In this document: positions 35,071-44,790 of the stretch, in pieces | Layout of the letters: the number at the start of each line of letters is the position of its first letter | Numbering within the stretch: position 1 is the first letter of the stretch | Origin: Ancalomicrobiaceae bacterium S20 | Lineage (GTDB): Bacteria > Pseudomonadota > Alphaproteobacteria > Rhizobiales > Ancalomicrobiaceae | Length of the DNA: 64,000 bases | Assembly (NCBI GenBank): GCA_040269895.1 | Contig: CP158568.1 | Coordinates: 3,810,001 to 3,874,000, forward strand | Direction: 5' to 3' | Program-made: the position numbers and the translations under genes | Notes under the pieces: generated by a model | Told to the model about the DNA's origin: nothing | The model's input: only the letters and a program-made list of their open reading frames with translations | The model's database searches: none

Positions 35071-36189
35071 TCACACCCGCATCGGCATCAGCACATAGAG
35101 CGCGTTGCGCTGGTCGTAGTCGTAGATCAGCGTCGGCGAGCCCGGATCGGCGAGGCGGAACACCGCCGTGTCGGTCTCGAGCTGGCCGGCGATATCGAGC
35201 AGGTAACGGCTGTTGAAGCCGATATCGAGCGGATCGCTGTCGTACTCGACGCCGACCTCCTCGGTCGCGGAGCCCGAATCGGGGTTGACCACCGAGAGCA
35301 CCAGCCGGCCCTCGCCGACGGTCAGCTTCACGGCGCGGCCGCGTTCCGACGAGATGGTCGAGACGCGGTCGACGGCCGCGGCGAATTCGCCGCGATCGAC
35401 CTTGAGCTCCTTGTCGTTGCCCTGCGGGATCACGCGGCCGTAGTCCGGGAAGGTGCCGTCGATCAGCTTCGAGGTCAGCACGACCGCGCCGAAGGTGATA
35501 CGGATCTTGGTGTCGGACAGTTCGACCGAGATCTTCGCGTCCGGATCCTCGACCAGCTTCTGGATCTCGCCGACCGTCTTGCGCGGCACGATGATGCCCG
35601 GCATGCCCTCCGAGCCGTGCGGTGCCTCGACCTCGGCCTGGGCGAGGCGGTGGCCGTCGGTCGCCACGGCGCGGAACTTCAGCGCGCCTTCCTTCTCGAC
35701 CGTGTGGAAGAAGATGCCGTTCAGATAGTAGCGCGTCTCCTCGGTGGAGATCGCGAACTGGGTACGGTCGATCAGGCGCTTCAGGTCGGCGGCCGGCAGC
35801 TGGAAATGGTGGGTGAAGGTGCCGGCGGTGAGATCGGGGAAGTCCGATTCCGGCAGCATCTGCAGCGCGAACTTCGAGCGACCGGCCTTCAGATCCAGCG
35901 TCGCGCCGTCCGAGCGCGTGGCGAGCTCGATCTCCGCGCCGTCGGGCAGCTTGCGGACGATCTCGTAGAGCATGTGGGCGGGGACCGTGGTCGCGCCCGG
36001 CTCGCTCACCATGGCCGGCACCGTCTCGGTGATCTCGAGATCGAGGTCGGTCGCCTTCAGCTTCAGTTCGCCGCCCTCGCTGCGCAGGAGGACGTTCGAC
36101 AGGATCGGGATCGTGTTGCGGCGCTCGACCACGCGATGCACATGGTTCAGCGACTTCAGGAGGTGCGCCCGCTCGACTGTGACTTTCAT
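35071..36189 (-). CDS. dnaN: DNA polymerase III beta subunit (sliding clamp)
   Basis: The ATG at 36189 gives 372 residues (the frame is open to 36204). The three-domain clamp is recognisable: KVTVERAHLLKSLNHVHRVV, then RRNTIPILSNVLLRSE, LPESDFPDLTA, ATDGHRLAQAEV, and the C-terminal NALYVLMPMRV that forms the protein-binding pocket. It forms a dimeric ring around DNA and tethers polymerase. It stands alone here rather than next to dnaA, as is common in alphaproteobacteria. The 413 bp upstream hold no gene apart from the terminator of the next one. Confidence 0.97.
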   Translation of the reverse strand: MKVTVERAHLLKSLNHVHRVVERRNTIPILSNVLLRSEGGELKLKATDLDLEITETVPAMVSEPGATTVPAHMLYEIVRKLPDGAEIELATRSDGATLDLKAGRSKFALQMLPESDFPDLTAGTFTHHFQLPAADLKRLIDRTQFAISTEETRYYLNGIFFHTVEKEGALKFRAVATDGHRLAQAEVEAPHGSEGMPGIIVPRKTVGEIQKLVEDPDAKISVELSDTKIRITFGAVVLTSKLIDGTFPDYGRVIPQGNDKELKVDRGEFAAAVDRVSTISSERGRAVKLTVGEGRLVLSVVNPDSGSATEEVGVEYDSDPLDIGFNSRYLLDIAGQLETDTAVFRLADPGSPTLIYDYDQRNALYVLMPMRV

Positions 36190-36602
36190 GGGGGTTCCGA
36201 ACACTCTCTGAGGCGCGGCCGGGGCTCTTGCGCAAGGGGCTGCGCAGGAACCGGCACGCCGGTCGGGTGGGCGATCCCGTTCGACCTGAGCATGATCCGG
36301 ACCGTCGAAAGCGTCTCGCGCCTGTCGGGCGAAACAGCAACGCTCCGGGTCACGGTCGTCCGGGGACCGGGACGAAGAAACTTATCGTATGGGGAACGCG
36401 GTGCAAGGGGCGTGCGGGGAAAAACGCCGTGCTGCAAGGCGTTTCGCCCCGGATTTCCGCCCCGCCCCTCGCAGGTCCGGCCGCCGGAGCGGCGGGGCCC
36501 GACGCGCGGCACGATGGCGGCCGCGTTCCAGGCGGCGAGGATGGCGACCGCCCCGCTCGCCGCAGGCCCGGGGCGGAGGCCCGCGGCCGCGATGCCGCGG
36601 GC
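36190..36602. other. Intergenic region between dnaN and the DUF1330 gene
   Basis: No gene is supported. It must contain the dnaN promoter and holds the DUF1330 gene terminator at 36421-36445. Confidence 0.45.
36421..36445 (-). terminator. Rho-independent terminator of the DUF1330 gene
   Basis: On the minus strand AAACGCC, a 9-nt loop and GGCGTTTTT form a 7-bp stem running into a T-tract. It lies 158 bp after the DUF1330 stop. Confidence 0.65.
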
Positions 36603-36911
36603 TCAGGCGCCCGGCTGGACGCCATCGTAGCCCTCGATCAAGATCAGATCGACGATCGCGCCCTTGTCGCGCCAGAGCGCGGCCTCGGCATATTCCGGGC
36701 TCTCGGCGCAGGCCCTGGCGGTGGCGAGATCGGCGAACTCGATCACGATGTTGCGCTGGCGCGCCTCGCCGCGCACCGTCTCGAACGGGCCGCCGCGCAC
36801 GATGAAGCGGGCGCCGTACTTGGCGAAGGCGACGCTGTTGCGGGCGAGATATTCCTTGTAGGCGTCGGGATCTGTGATGTCGACGCGGGCGATCCAATAG
36901 GCCTTGGGCAT
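36603..36911 (-). CDS. DUF1330 domain-containing protein
   Basis: Encodes 102 residues from the ATG at 36911, with AAAGGAGC upstream. The family signature is visible as AYWIARVDITDPDAYKEYLA near the start, RFIVRGGPFETVRGE in the middle, and IVIEFADLATARACAESPEY near the end. This is a ferredoxin-like alpha/beta fold that resembles the dimeric alpha+beta barrel (EthD/YciI-like). Its function is unknown. The gene lies between pyrF and dnaN in the same orientation, with no obvious link to either. Confidence 0.92.
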   Translation of the reverse strand: MPKAYWIARVDITDPDAYKEYLARNSVAFAKYGARFIVRGGPFETVRGEARQRNIVIEFADLATARACAESPEYAEAALWRDKGAIVDLILIEGYDGVQPGA

Positions 36912-37039
36912 GCACTGCTCCTTTGTTGGGGGCGCACGCTAGCCGAGAAAGATGACAAGCGCCAACGCGGGCGCGGCCAAGGCAACCGCGAGCAAAGGTG
37001 CCGGCCGGCTGGCCCCAGGTCGCGCCCTGTGGAGCCGCA

Positions 37040-37786
37040 TCAGCGCGCCTTCAGCCCGGCCTCGATCTCGGCGACGATCGCATCCGCCGCCGCACGGCGG
37101 TCGGTGGCCGCGAGGATCGGGCGGCCGACGACCAGCAGGTCCGAGCCGCCGCGGATCGCCGCTTCCGGTGTCATCACCCGCTTCTGGTCGCCGGCCGCGG
37201 CGCCGGCCGGGCGCACGCCCGGCGTCACCAGCAGCATGTCGGGACCGACGATGGCGCGCAGTGCACCGGCCTCCTCGGGCGAACAGACGAGCCCGTCCAT
37301 GCCGGCGGCGCGCGCCTGCGCCGCGCGGGTCGCGACCAGGCCCTTCACGGTTCCCGCATAACCGGCTTCGGCGAGATCGGCATCGTCCATCGAGGTCAGC
37401 ACGGTGACGCCGAGCAGGGTCAGCGAGCCGCCGACCTTGCGCTTGGCCGCGACGGCGGCGCGCATCGCCTTCGGATAGGCATGCAGCGTCACGAAGGTCG
37501 GTCCGAGCGCGGCGATCGATTCGATGCCATGGGCGACCGTGTTGTCGATGTCGAGCAGCTTGACGTCGAGAAACACTTTCTCACCCGCCTTCAGCAGGCG
37601 CTCGGCGAGGCCGAGGCCGCCGGAGAATACGAGCTGGTGGCCGATCTTGTACACGCCGACGCTGCCGCGCGTCGCCTCGACGATCGCCTCCGCTTCCGCC
37701 ACCGTCGGCACGTCCAGGGCCAGGATCAGCCGGTCGCGCGGATCGTTGGGGGCGAAGGACGTGGCGGCGGTCGTCGGCGCGGACAT
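37040..37786 (-). CDS. pyrF: Orotidine-5'-phosphate decarboxylase
   Basis: Encodes 248 residues from the ATG at 37786. [18 protein letters not shown] opens the TIM barrel, and the catalytic motif is [14 protein letters not shown] (the DxKxxDI signature). [34 protein letters not shown] and [11 protein letters not shown] complete the phosphate-binding end. The enzyme makes UMP in the last step of pyrimidine synthesis in the cytoplasm. It is preceded by a palindromic repeat region. The 12 residues before RDRLI are an alphaproteobacterial-type extension and may be dispensable. Confidence 0.96.
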   Translation of the reverse strand: MSAPTTAATSFAPNDPRDRLILALDVPTVAEAEAIVEATRGSVGVYKIGHQLVFSGGLGLAERLLKAGEKVFLDVKLLDIDNTVAHGIESIAALGPTFVTLHAYPKAMRAAVAAKRKVGGSLTLLGVTVLTSMDDADLAEAGYAGTVKGLVATRAAQARAAGMDGLVCSPEEAGALRAIVGPDMLLVTPGVRPAGAAAGDQKRVMTPEAAIRGGSDLLVVGRPILAATDRRAAADAIVAEIEAGLKAR

Positions 37787-37869
37787 GATGGCGGGCTCCT
37801 CGGCTCGGGCGGGGCGGGTGAAACGTGGCCCAGTCCATGGACCGGCGCGGCGCGGCGCACAAGCCTTTC

Positions 37870-37911
37870 CTAGAGCGGCATCCGATCAGATTGGATCGGA
37901 TGCCGCTCTAG
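37870..37911. repeat. Palindromic intergenic repeat, copy 1
   Basis: CTAGAGCGGCATCCGATC (37870-37887) pairs perfectly with its reverse complement ending at 37911, a stem of 18 bp with loop AGATTG. A related, less perfect copy is at 46695-46734 just after recQ, so this is a dispersed REP-like element. Confidence 0.75.
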
Positions 37912-37934
37912 CCTACTGTAAACGCAAGCCTTTT

Positions 37935-37961
37935 CCGATCGGAGTGAATCACTCCGATCGG
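37935..37961. repeat. 27-bp perfect palindrome upstream of pyrF
   Basis: CCGATCGGAGTGA (37935-37947), a central A, and the exact reverse complement (37949-37961). It lies 24 bp from the first repeat. It may be part of the same REP-type cluster or a regulator site. Confidence 0.6.
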
Positions 37962-38037
37962 GCCTTGCTATAGCCCCGCGCCATGCATGATTGCGCCGCG
38001 CCGATCGACCTTTGCCCGAGGCGCCGCAAGGGCCGCT

Positions 38038-38610
38038 TCAGCGGGCGTAGCGGCTCGCCTCGTCGAGCAGACGGGCGAGCAGGCTGCGCAGCTGCTTTGC
38101 CTGCGTCTCGTCCTTCAGCGCGCCGTTATCGCCGAAGGCGTCGCTCGCCCGCGACACCGCGATCTGCTCGGGCAGCACGGTCGCGCCGAGGCCGAGCGTC
38201 AGCGACTGGCGCAGCATCATCAGGCCGCGATAGGCGCCGAGGCCGCCCGGCGACGCGCCGCCGATCGCGAAGACACGATCCTTGTAGGGGTTCGGCGGCA
38301 CCTTGCAGCGGCTGACCCAGTCGATGGTGTTCTTGAGCAGCGGCGTGACGCCGGCATTGTACTCCGGGCTCGCGATGAAGATGCCGTGGTGCTCGCCCAT
38401 CAGGCGCTGCAGCTTCTGCGCATTCTCCGGCGGGCCGGACTGGGCCTCGAGGTCGCCGTCGTAGATCGGCATCGGATAGTCGGCGAGCGAGACATGCATC
38501 ACCGCCGCATCGAGCAGCGCCAGCTCCTTCACCACCGCCATCGCGAGCTTCTGGTTGAGCGAACCCGCACGGATCGAGCCGGCGAAGACGAGAATGCGCG
38601 GATTGGCCAT
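38038..38610 (-). CDS. NADPH-dependent FMN reductase family protein (ChrR/YieF type)
   Basis: Encodes 190 residues. RILVFAGSIRAGSLNQKLA (about residues 5-23) is the FMN phosphate-binding loop of the flavodoxin-like reductases. YDGDLEA and ASPEYNAGVTPLLKNTIDWVS form the isoalloxazine-binding loop. FAIGGASPGGLGAYRG follows. Such soluble dimers reduce quinones, chromate or azo compounds using NAD(P)H. Neighbours are an unrelated histidine-phosphatase-like gene and pyrF, so context adds nothing on substrate. Confidence 0.93.
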   Translation of the reverse strand: MANPRILVFAGSIRAGSLNQKLAMAVVKELALLDAAVMHVSLADYPMPIYDGDLEAQSGPPENAQKLQRLMGEHHGIFIASPEYNAGVTPLLKNTIDWVSRCKVPPNPYKDRVFAIGGASPGGLGAYRGLMMLRQSLTLGLGATVLPEQIAVSRASDAFGDNGALKDETQAKQLRSLLARLLDEASRYAR

Positions 38611-38711
38611 GCGGTGTTCTCCTCGGACAAACGTTCAATCTCGGGCGATATGAGCGACCGACGCGTGGCCGGCAAGGGGCGCCGTTGCGTCATGCGTTCA
38701 GCCGGACGCCC

Positions 38712-39353
38712 TCAGTCGTCGTGGTCGAACGGCACCCAGCCGTGCAAAATCCGGCCGCTCGCGCGTTCGAAGGCGAAGCGGTTGCCGCCGCCGGCCGGCT
38801 GGTCGTGGCGGCGGTCGATCGGCAGGCCGGCGAGCTTGCAGAAGAGCAGCGTTCCGACCGCGCCATGGCCGATGAAGATCAGGTCGCCGTCGCCGGGTTC
38901 CTCGTCGATGGCGGCCGTGACCGCGGCGACGATGCGCGCCTGCGCATCGATCGCGCGCTCCCAGCCGTCGATGCTGAGGTCCGGCGCGGCAAAGAACCGG
39001 TCGGCGGTCGCCTCGAACAGCGGTGGCGGCAGGAAGCCGGTCGCCGAGCGGTCGTTCTCGTGCATGCGGCGACGGATCTCGATCGCCAGTCCCAGCGGCT
39101 CGGCGATCAGCGCGGCGGTCTCGATCGCCTTGACCTCCTCGGATGCGAAGATGCGCCCCGCGCGGCTCGCCCAGCGGCAGCCGGCGGCACGGCGGGTCCG
39201 CTCACGGCCGAGTTCGCTGAGGCCCCAGCGCGGCACAGGCACGGCCGGATCGATCGCGACCTGCGGATGCGTCACGTAGTGCACGCGTGCCGGGCGGGCG
39301 GAACCGCCCGTCTGGACGGACGCGGCGCTGTCGGCGGCAAGATCGGAAGGCAT
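38712..39353 (-). CDS. Histidine phosphatase-like protein with altered active site
   Basis: Encodes 213 residues. The phosphoglycerate-mutase-like plan is present: a first motif HYVTHPQVAI, LSELGRERTRRAA, IFASEEVKAIETAALIAEPL, MHENDRSATG and a final FIGHGAVGTLL. In place of the usual RHG the first motif reads THP, so the catalytic His is kept but the preceding Arg is lost. A second Arg position reads Lys (SEEVKAIETA). The enzyme may have weak or different phosphatase activity or bind a phospho-ligand only. No pathway is suggested by the neighbours. Confidence 0.85.
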   Translation of the reverse strand: MPSDLAADSAASVQTGGSARPARVHYVTHPQVAIDPAVPVPRWGLSELGRERTRRAAGCRWASRAGRIFASEEVKAIETAALIAEPLGLAIEIRRRMHENDRSATGFLPPPLFEATADRFFAAPDLSIDGWERAIDAQARIVAAVTAAIDEEPGDGDLIFIGHGAVGTLLFCKLAGLPIDRRHDQPAGGGNRFAFERASGRILHGWVPFDHDD

Positions 39354-39452
39354 CGGACTGTCTCGTACCGGGCGCGCGATTCGCGGGCGCGAATCGCGCC
39401 TTGTCGGCTCGACATTACCGCGCCTGCACGTCAGGTCCTTGAACGGATCCGC

Positions 39453-39533
39453 GCCGGGCGCGATCAGGGCCGGGGCGCGATCAGGGCCGGGCGCGATCAG
39501 GGCCGGGCGCGATCAGGGCCGGGCGCGATCAGG
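39453..39533. repeat. Tandem 16-bp repeat (five units) over the methyltransferase stop codon
   Basis: GCCGGGCGCGATCAGG is repeated five times from 39453 to 39533, one unit having an extra G. The stop codon of the methyltransferase (39529-39531, minus strand) lies inside the fifth unit. Copy number changes would leave the protein intact or add length only past the stop. Confidence 0.85.
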
Positions 39534-40131
39534 GACGGCGATAGACCCAGACCCGTGCCGGCGGCAGATTCATGACGATCCAGCCGGAGCGCTCCAGCTC
39601 GAACCGGCCCGCCTCGGGCGGCACCGGCGGCACGAGCGCATAGGAGAACTGGATGAACGGCGCGCCTGGGGCGAGCAGGTCGAAGGCCTCTTCCAGCAGC
39701 CGCACGCGCTCCGGCAGCGGCCGCGTGAACAGCGGCAGGCTCGACACGACGGCGGCGAGCGGCGTCTCGGCCGCATCGCCGAGCGTGCGGCTGAGACCGT
39801 AGGCGTCACCCTGCACGAAGGTCACCGCCGGGAAGCGGCGGCGCAGCAGCGTGCAGAATTCGGGATTGTACTCGATCGACACCACGCGCGACGGCGCAAC
39901 GCGTTCGATGATCGCGGTCGTGACCACACCGGTGCCGGGGCCGAGCTCGACGACCGAGCCGGGAAGCGACGGGTCGATGTAGCTCGCCATCAGCTTGGCG
40001 AGCGCCGGGCTCGAGGGCGCGACGGCGCCGGTGGTCAGCGGCTTGTCCAGCCAGGTGCGGAAGAACCTGAACTCGTCGAGGACCTTGTGCTTCAGCACCG
40101 CGGTCGTCTCCTTGAGCCTCGGATGTCCCAT
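39529..40131 (-). CDS. Phospholipid N-methyltransferase-like SAM-dependent methyltransferase
   Basis: The ATG at 40131, with GGAGGTGAGC upstream, gives 200 residues; the longer open frame to 40437 has no family character. The N-terminal FRTWLDKPLTTGAVAPSSP and the SAM-binding motif VVELGPGTGVVTTAI (about residues 62-76) match the PmtA/COG3963 phosphatidylethanolamine methyltransferase group. AAVVSSLPLFTRPLPERVRLL follows. These peripheral membrane enzymes make mono-, di- or tri-methylated phosphatidylethanolamine. The gene lies directly downstream of dnaJ in the same direction, separated by 253 bp. Confidence 0.85.
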   Translation of the reverse strand: MGHPRLKETTAVLKHKVLDEFRFFRTWLDKPLTTGAVAPSSPALAKLMASYIDPSLPGSVVELGPGTGVVTTAIIERVAPSRVVSIEYNPEFCTLLRRRFPAVTFVQGDAYGLSRTLGDAAETPLAAVVSSLPLFTRPLPERVRLLEEAFDLLAPGAPFIQFSYALVPPVPPEAGRFELERSGWIVMNLPPARVWVYRRP

Positions 40132-40384
40132 CCGCTCACCTCCGGTCGGTTGTTCTTCTCGCGATCGTCGGCGGGCCGACCCGGCCTGCCCCGATGTCGC
40201 GGTCGCCGAGAACATGGCGCCACCCGCGGCCGAGCACAAGACGCCACCCGATGAAATCGGCGGCATGCGACATGTCCGTCGCAGGCCGGGCGCAGATGCA
40301 ATTCCCGGATCGATCAAGCGCTTAGCAACCACGCTTCCTACGTTGTCGCCTGTCGCCAGGTCGCAAATGCGACAGCCGGTCCGG

Positions 40385-41521
40385 TCAGCCGCCGAGATTG
40401 TCGAAGAAATCCTTAACCTTGGCAAAGAAGCCGGCACTCTCCGGATGATTGTCGCCGGACGAGCTGCGCTCGAATTCCTCGAGCAGCTCCCTCTGCCGCC
40501 GCGTCAGGTTGAGCGGGGTCTCGACGACGACCTGGATATACATGTCGCCGAAGGTGTTGGCGCGCATCACCGGCATGCCCTTGCCCTTGATGCGGAACTG
40601 CTTGCCGGTCTGGGTTCCCTCCGGAACCTTGACCTTGGTCTTCTCGCCGTCGAGCGTCGGCACCTCGAACTGACCGCCGAGCGCGGCGGTCGTCATCGAC
40701 ACCGGCACGCGGCAGAACACATCGGCGCCGTCGCGCTGGAAGAAGGCGTGCGGCTTCAGGCCGATGAAGATGTAGAGATCGCCCGACGGACCGCCGCGCA
40801 GGCCGGCCTCGCCTTCGCCGGCGAGGCGGATGCGCGTGCCGTCCTCGATGCCGGCCGGGATGTTGACGGTCAGCGTCTTCTCGATCGTGGTGCGGCCGGA
40901 GCCGGCGCACTTCTGGCACGGATCGGCGATGGTCTGGCCGCGGCCCTGGCAGGTCGGGCAGGTGCGCTCGATGGTGAAGAAGCCCTGCATGGCGCGGACC
41001 CGGCCCTGGCCGCCGCAGGTGCGGCAGGTCTGCGGTGCGGTGCCGGGCTTCGCGCCCGAGCCCGAGCAGGCGTCGCAGGTGATCGAGGTCGGGACGCGGA
41101 TCTCGACCTGCTTGCCGGCGAAGGCCTCCTCGAGCGTGATCTCCATATTGTAGCGGAGATCGGCACCGCGCTCGCGGCCGCCCCCGCCGCCGCGCCGTCC
41201 GCCCATCTCGCCGCCGAAGAAGCTCTCGAAGATGTCGGACATGGTCTGGGCGAAATCGCCGTTGAAGCCCGGGCCGCCGGCGCCGCCCCCGCCGTTCTCG
41301 AAGGCGGCATGGCCGAAGCGATCGTAGGCCGCGCGCTTCTGCGGGTCCTTCAGCGCCTCGTAGGCCTCGTTGACTTCCTTGAACTTGGCCTCGGCCTCGT
41401 GGTCGCCCGGATTGCGATCCGGGTGATACTGCATGGCGAGCTTGCGGAAGGCGCTCTTCAGGTCCTTCTCGTCGGCGCTGCGGCCGACCCCGAGAACGTC
41501 GTAAAAATCGCGCTTGGCCAT
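40385..41521 (-). CDS. dnaJ: Molecular chaperone DnaJ
   Basis: Encodes 378 residues from the ATG at 41521. The J-domain ([20 protein letters not shown], with YHPDRNP about residues 33-39) is followed by a Gly/Phe-rich linker ([15 protein letters not shown]). A zinc region follows with four repeats, [24 protein letters not shown] and CQKCAGSG, and then the substrate-binding and dimerisation domains ([11 protein letters not shown]). It stimulates DnaK ATPase and presents unfolded clients. It lies 253 bp after dnaK in the same orientation, the classical dnaK-dnaJ order. Confidence 0.98.
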   Translation of the reverse strand: MAKRDFYDVLGVGRSADEKDLKSAFRKLAMQYHPDRNPGDHEAEAKFKEVNEAYEALKDPQKRAAYDRFGHAAFENGGGGAGGPGFNGDFAQTMSDIFESFFGGEMGGRRGGGGGRERGADLRYNMEITLEEAFAGKQVEIRVPTSITCDACSGSGAKPGTAPQTCRTCGGQGRVRAMQGFFTIERTCPTCQGRGQTIADPCQKCAGSGRTTIEKTLTVNIPAGIEDGTRIRLAGEGEAGLRGGPSGDLYIFIGLKPHAFFQRDGADVFCRVPVSMTTAALGGQFEVPTLDGEKTKVKVPEGTQTGKQFRIKGKGMPVMRANTFGDMYIQVVVETPLNLTRRQRELLEEFERSSSGDNHPESAGFFAKVKDFFDNLGG

Positions 41522-41736
41522 GTCGGTCGTTTCGCCCCCTTCGGCGGAAACAAGAAATCGGAGTGCTTTCGCCGTGATCAGGCCGATTTCGCCGCGCGGT
41601 CAACAGGCGCGTCGCCTCGGATCCCGGCCGGCCCTGTCTCACTGACGAGATCGGCTCGCTCGTGAAATCGTCTCACTTGCGAGATCACCCGGCGCGGTCC
41701 CGCACCGGGTGAAACCTGGTATCACGGATGCGGCAC

Positions 41737-41761
41737 GGGCGCCCGCTTTGCGCGGGCGCCC
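41737..41761. terminator. Hairpin between dnaK and dnaJ
   Basis: GGGCGCCCGC, a 5-nt spacer and GCGGGCGCCC form a 10-bp GC stem 14 bp after the dnaK stop. There is no T-tract, so it is probably an attenuator or mRNA end-stabiliser lowering dnaJ relative to dnaK. Confidence 0.55.
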
Positions 41762-41774
41762 GCTCGTGAAGGCG

Positions 41775-43676
<1,902 letters not shown>

Positions 43677-44027
43677 GTCTTCCTCTCTTTCCGGCAGACC
43701 GCCCGGACCCTGACGGCATCCGCAAGGAACGCGCGTCCCCGACGCGCATCGGCGGTCCCCAACTCGAAGTCTGTGGGGCGAGTATTGTCACACATCGACG
43801 ATTCGCGCCCGCATTCCGGGCCGAATTCATCTGTCGCCGGGTATATATGTGGGGCGGTTTCCGGCCGCAAGGCGGGTGATCACGGCGGGAGGAGCTTCGG
43901 CCGGTCCGCGTGCAGAAATAGACTTGCCCGGCGAGAATGCTGTCCCAATCTTCAAGGTTCGCCGCGCGCCGTCGTGCACTCGCACCAGCGCGGCATGATG
44001 TGGATGGGGCACGAGGACAGGCAGAAC
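43677..44027. other. Divergent promoter region between dnaK and alkB
   Basis: No gene is supported here apart from a possible longer alkB N-terminus from 43995. It holds the candidate dnaK promoter at 43842-43871. Confidence 0.5.
43842..43871 (-). promoter_or_regulatory. Candidate RpoH-type promoter of dnaK
   Basis: On the minus strand CTTG (43868-43871) lies 16-17 bp before CCACATATATA (43842-43852), close to the alphaproteobacterial RpoH pattern CTTG-N17/18-CYTAT. It is about 165 bp upstream of the dnaK start, which implies a long leader. Confidence 0.35.
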
Positions 44028-44672
44028 ATGATGCTCGATCGGCCGCCCGGCCGGCTTCATCCCGACGCATTCCCCGGCCTCGTCGTCGCGCCCGACCATC
44101 TGGACAGGCCGGCGCAGGAAGCGCTCGTCGCCGAACTTCGGGCCGCGCAGAAGGTCGCGCCGTTCTTCACGCCCGAGATGCCGCGCACGGGGAAACCCTT
44201 CTCGGTGCGCATGACCAATCTCGGACCGCTCGGCTGGGTCTCCGACCGCGCCGGCTATCGCTATCAGGCGACGCATCCCGCGACGGGCAAGCCTTGGCCG
44301 CCGATCCCGGCCTCTGTGCTGGCGATCTGGGAGGAATTCTCCGGCTATCCGCATCCGCCGGAGGCATGCCTCGTCAACTTTTACTCTCCCGATGCCAAGA
44401 TGGGCTTGCATCAGGACCGCGACGAGGCCGATCTCGACGCCCCGGTCGTGTCGATCTCGCTCGGCGATACCGCGAAGTTCCGGGTCGGCGGCACGGCGCG
44501 GACCGATCCGATCAGGTCTTTCGAACTCCGGTCCGGCGACGTACTGGTGCTCGGCGGCGCCTCGCGGCTCGCCTTCCATGGCGTCGACCGGATTCTCGGC
44601 GGCACCTCGACGCTGCTCGGCACGCCGGGGCGGATCAATCTCACGCTCAGGCGCGTGACGAAGCCGGGGTGA
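44028..44672 (+). CDS. alkB: Alpha-ketoglutarate-dependent DNA dioxygenase AlkB
   Basis: The ATG at 44028 is preceded by GAGGACAGG and gives 214 residues, near the E. coli AlkB length. In-frame ATGs at 43995 and 43998 would extend it by about eleven. The iron and 2-oxoglutarate motifs are plain: CLVNFYSPDAKMGLHQDRDE (His-x-Asp), SRLAFHGVDR with the second His, and GRINLTLRRV (RxNxTxR). It reverses 1-methyladenine and 3-methylcytosine lesions in DNA and RNA by oxidative demethylation. It lies divergent to dnaK. Confidence 0.94.
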   Translation: MMLDRPPGRLHPDAFPGLVVAPDHLDRPAQEALVAELRAAQKVAPFFTPEMPRTGKPFSVRMTNLGPLGWVSDRAGYRYQATHPATGKPWPPIPASVLAIWEEFSGYPHPPEACLVNFYSPDAKMGLHQDRDEADLDAPVVSISLGDTAKFRVGGTARTDPIRSFELRSGDVLVLGGASRLAFHGVDRILGGTSTLLGTPGRINLTLRRVTKPG

Positions 44673-44790
44673 GACCCGTTCCTTTTTCATTGCCGGGGTC
44701 AAGCCCTGGCTCGGCAATGGAGAGGCTTCGGGCCATGGAGCGGTTCGATGCCGCCTCGGCTTCCGGCCCCCCGTAGACGCCAACCCGCCA

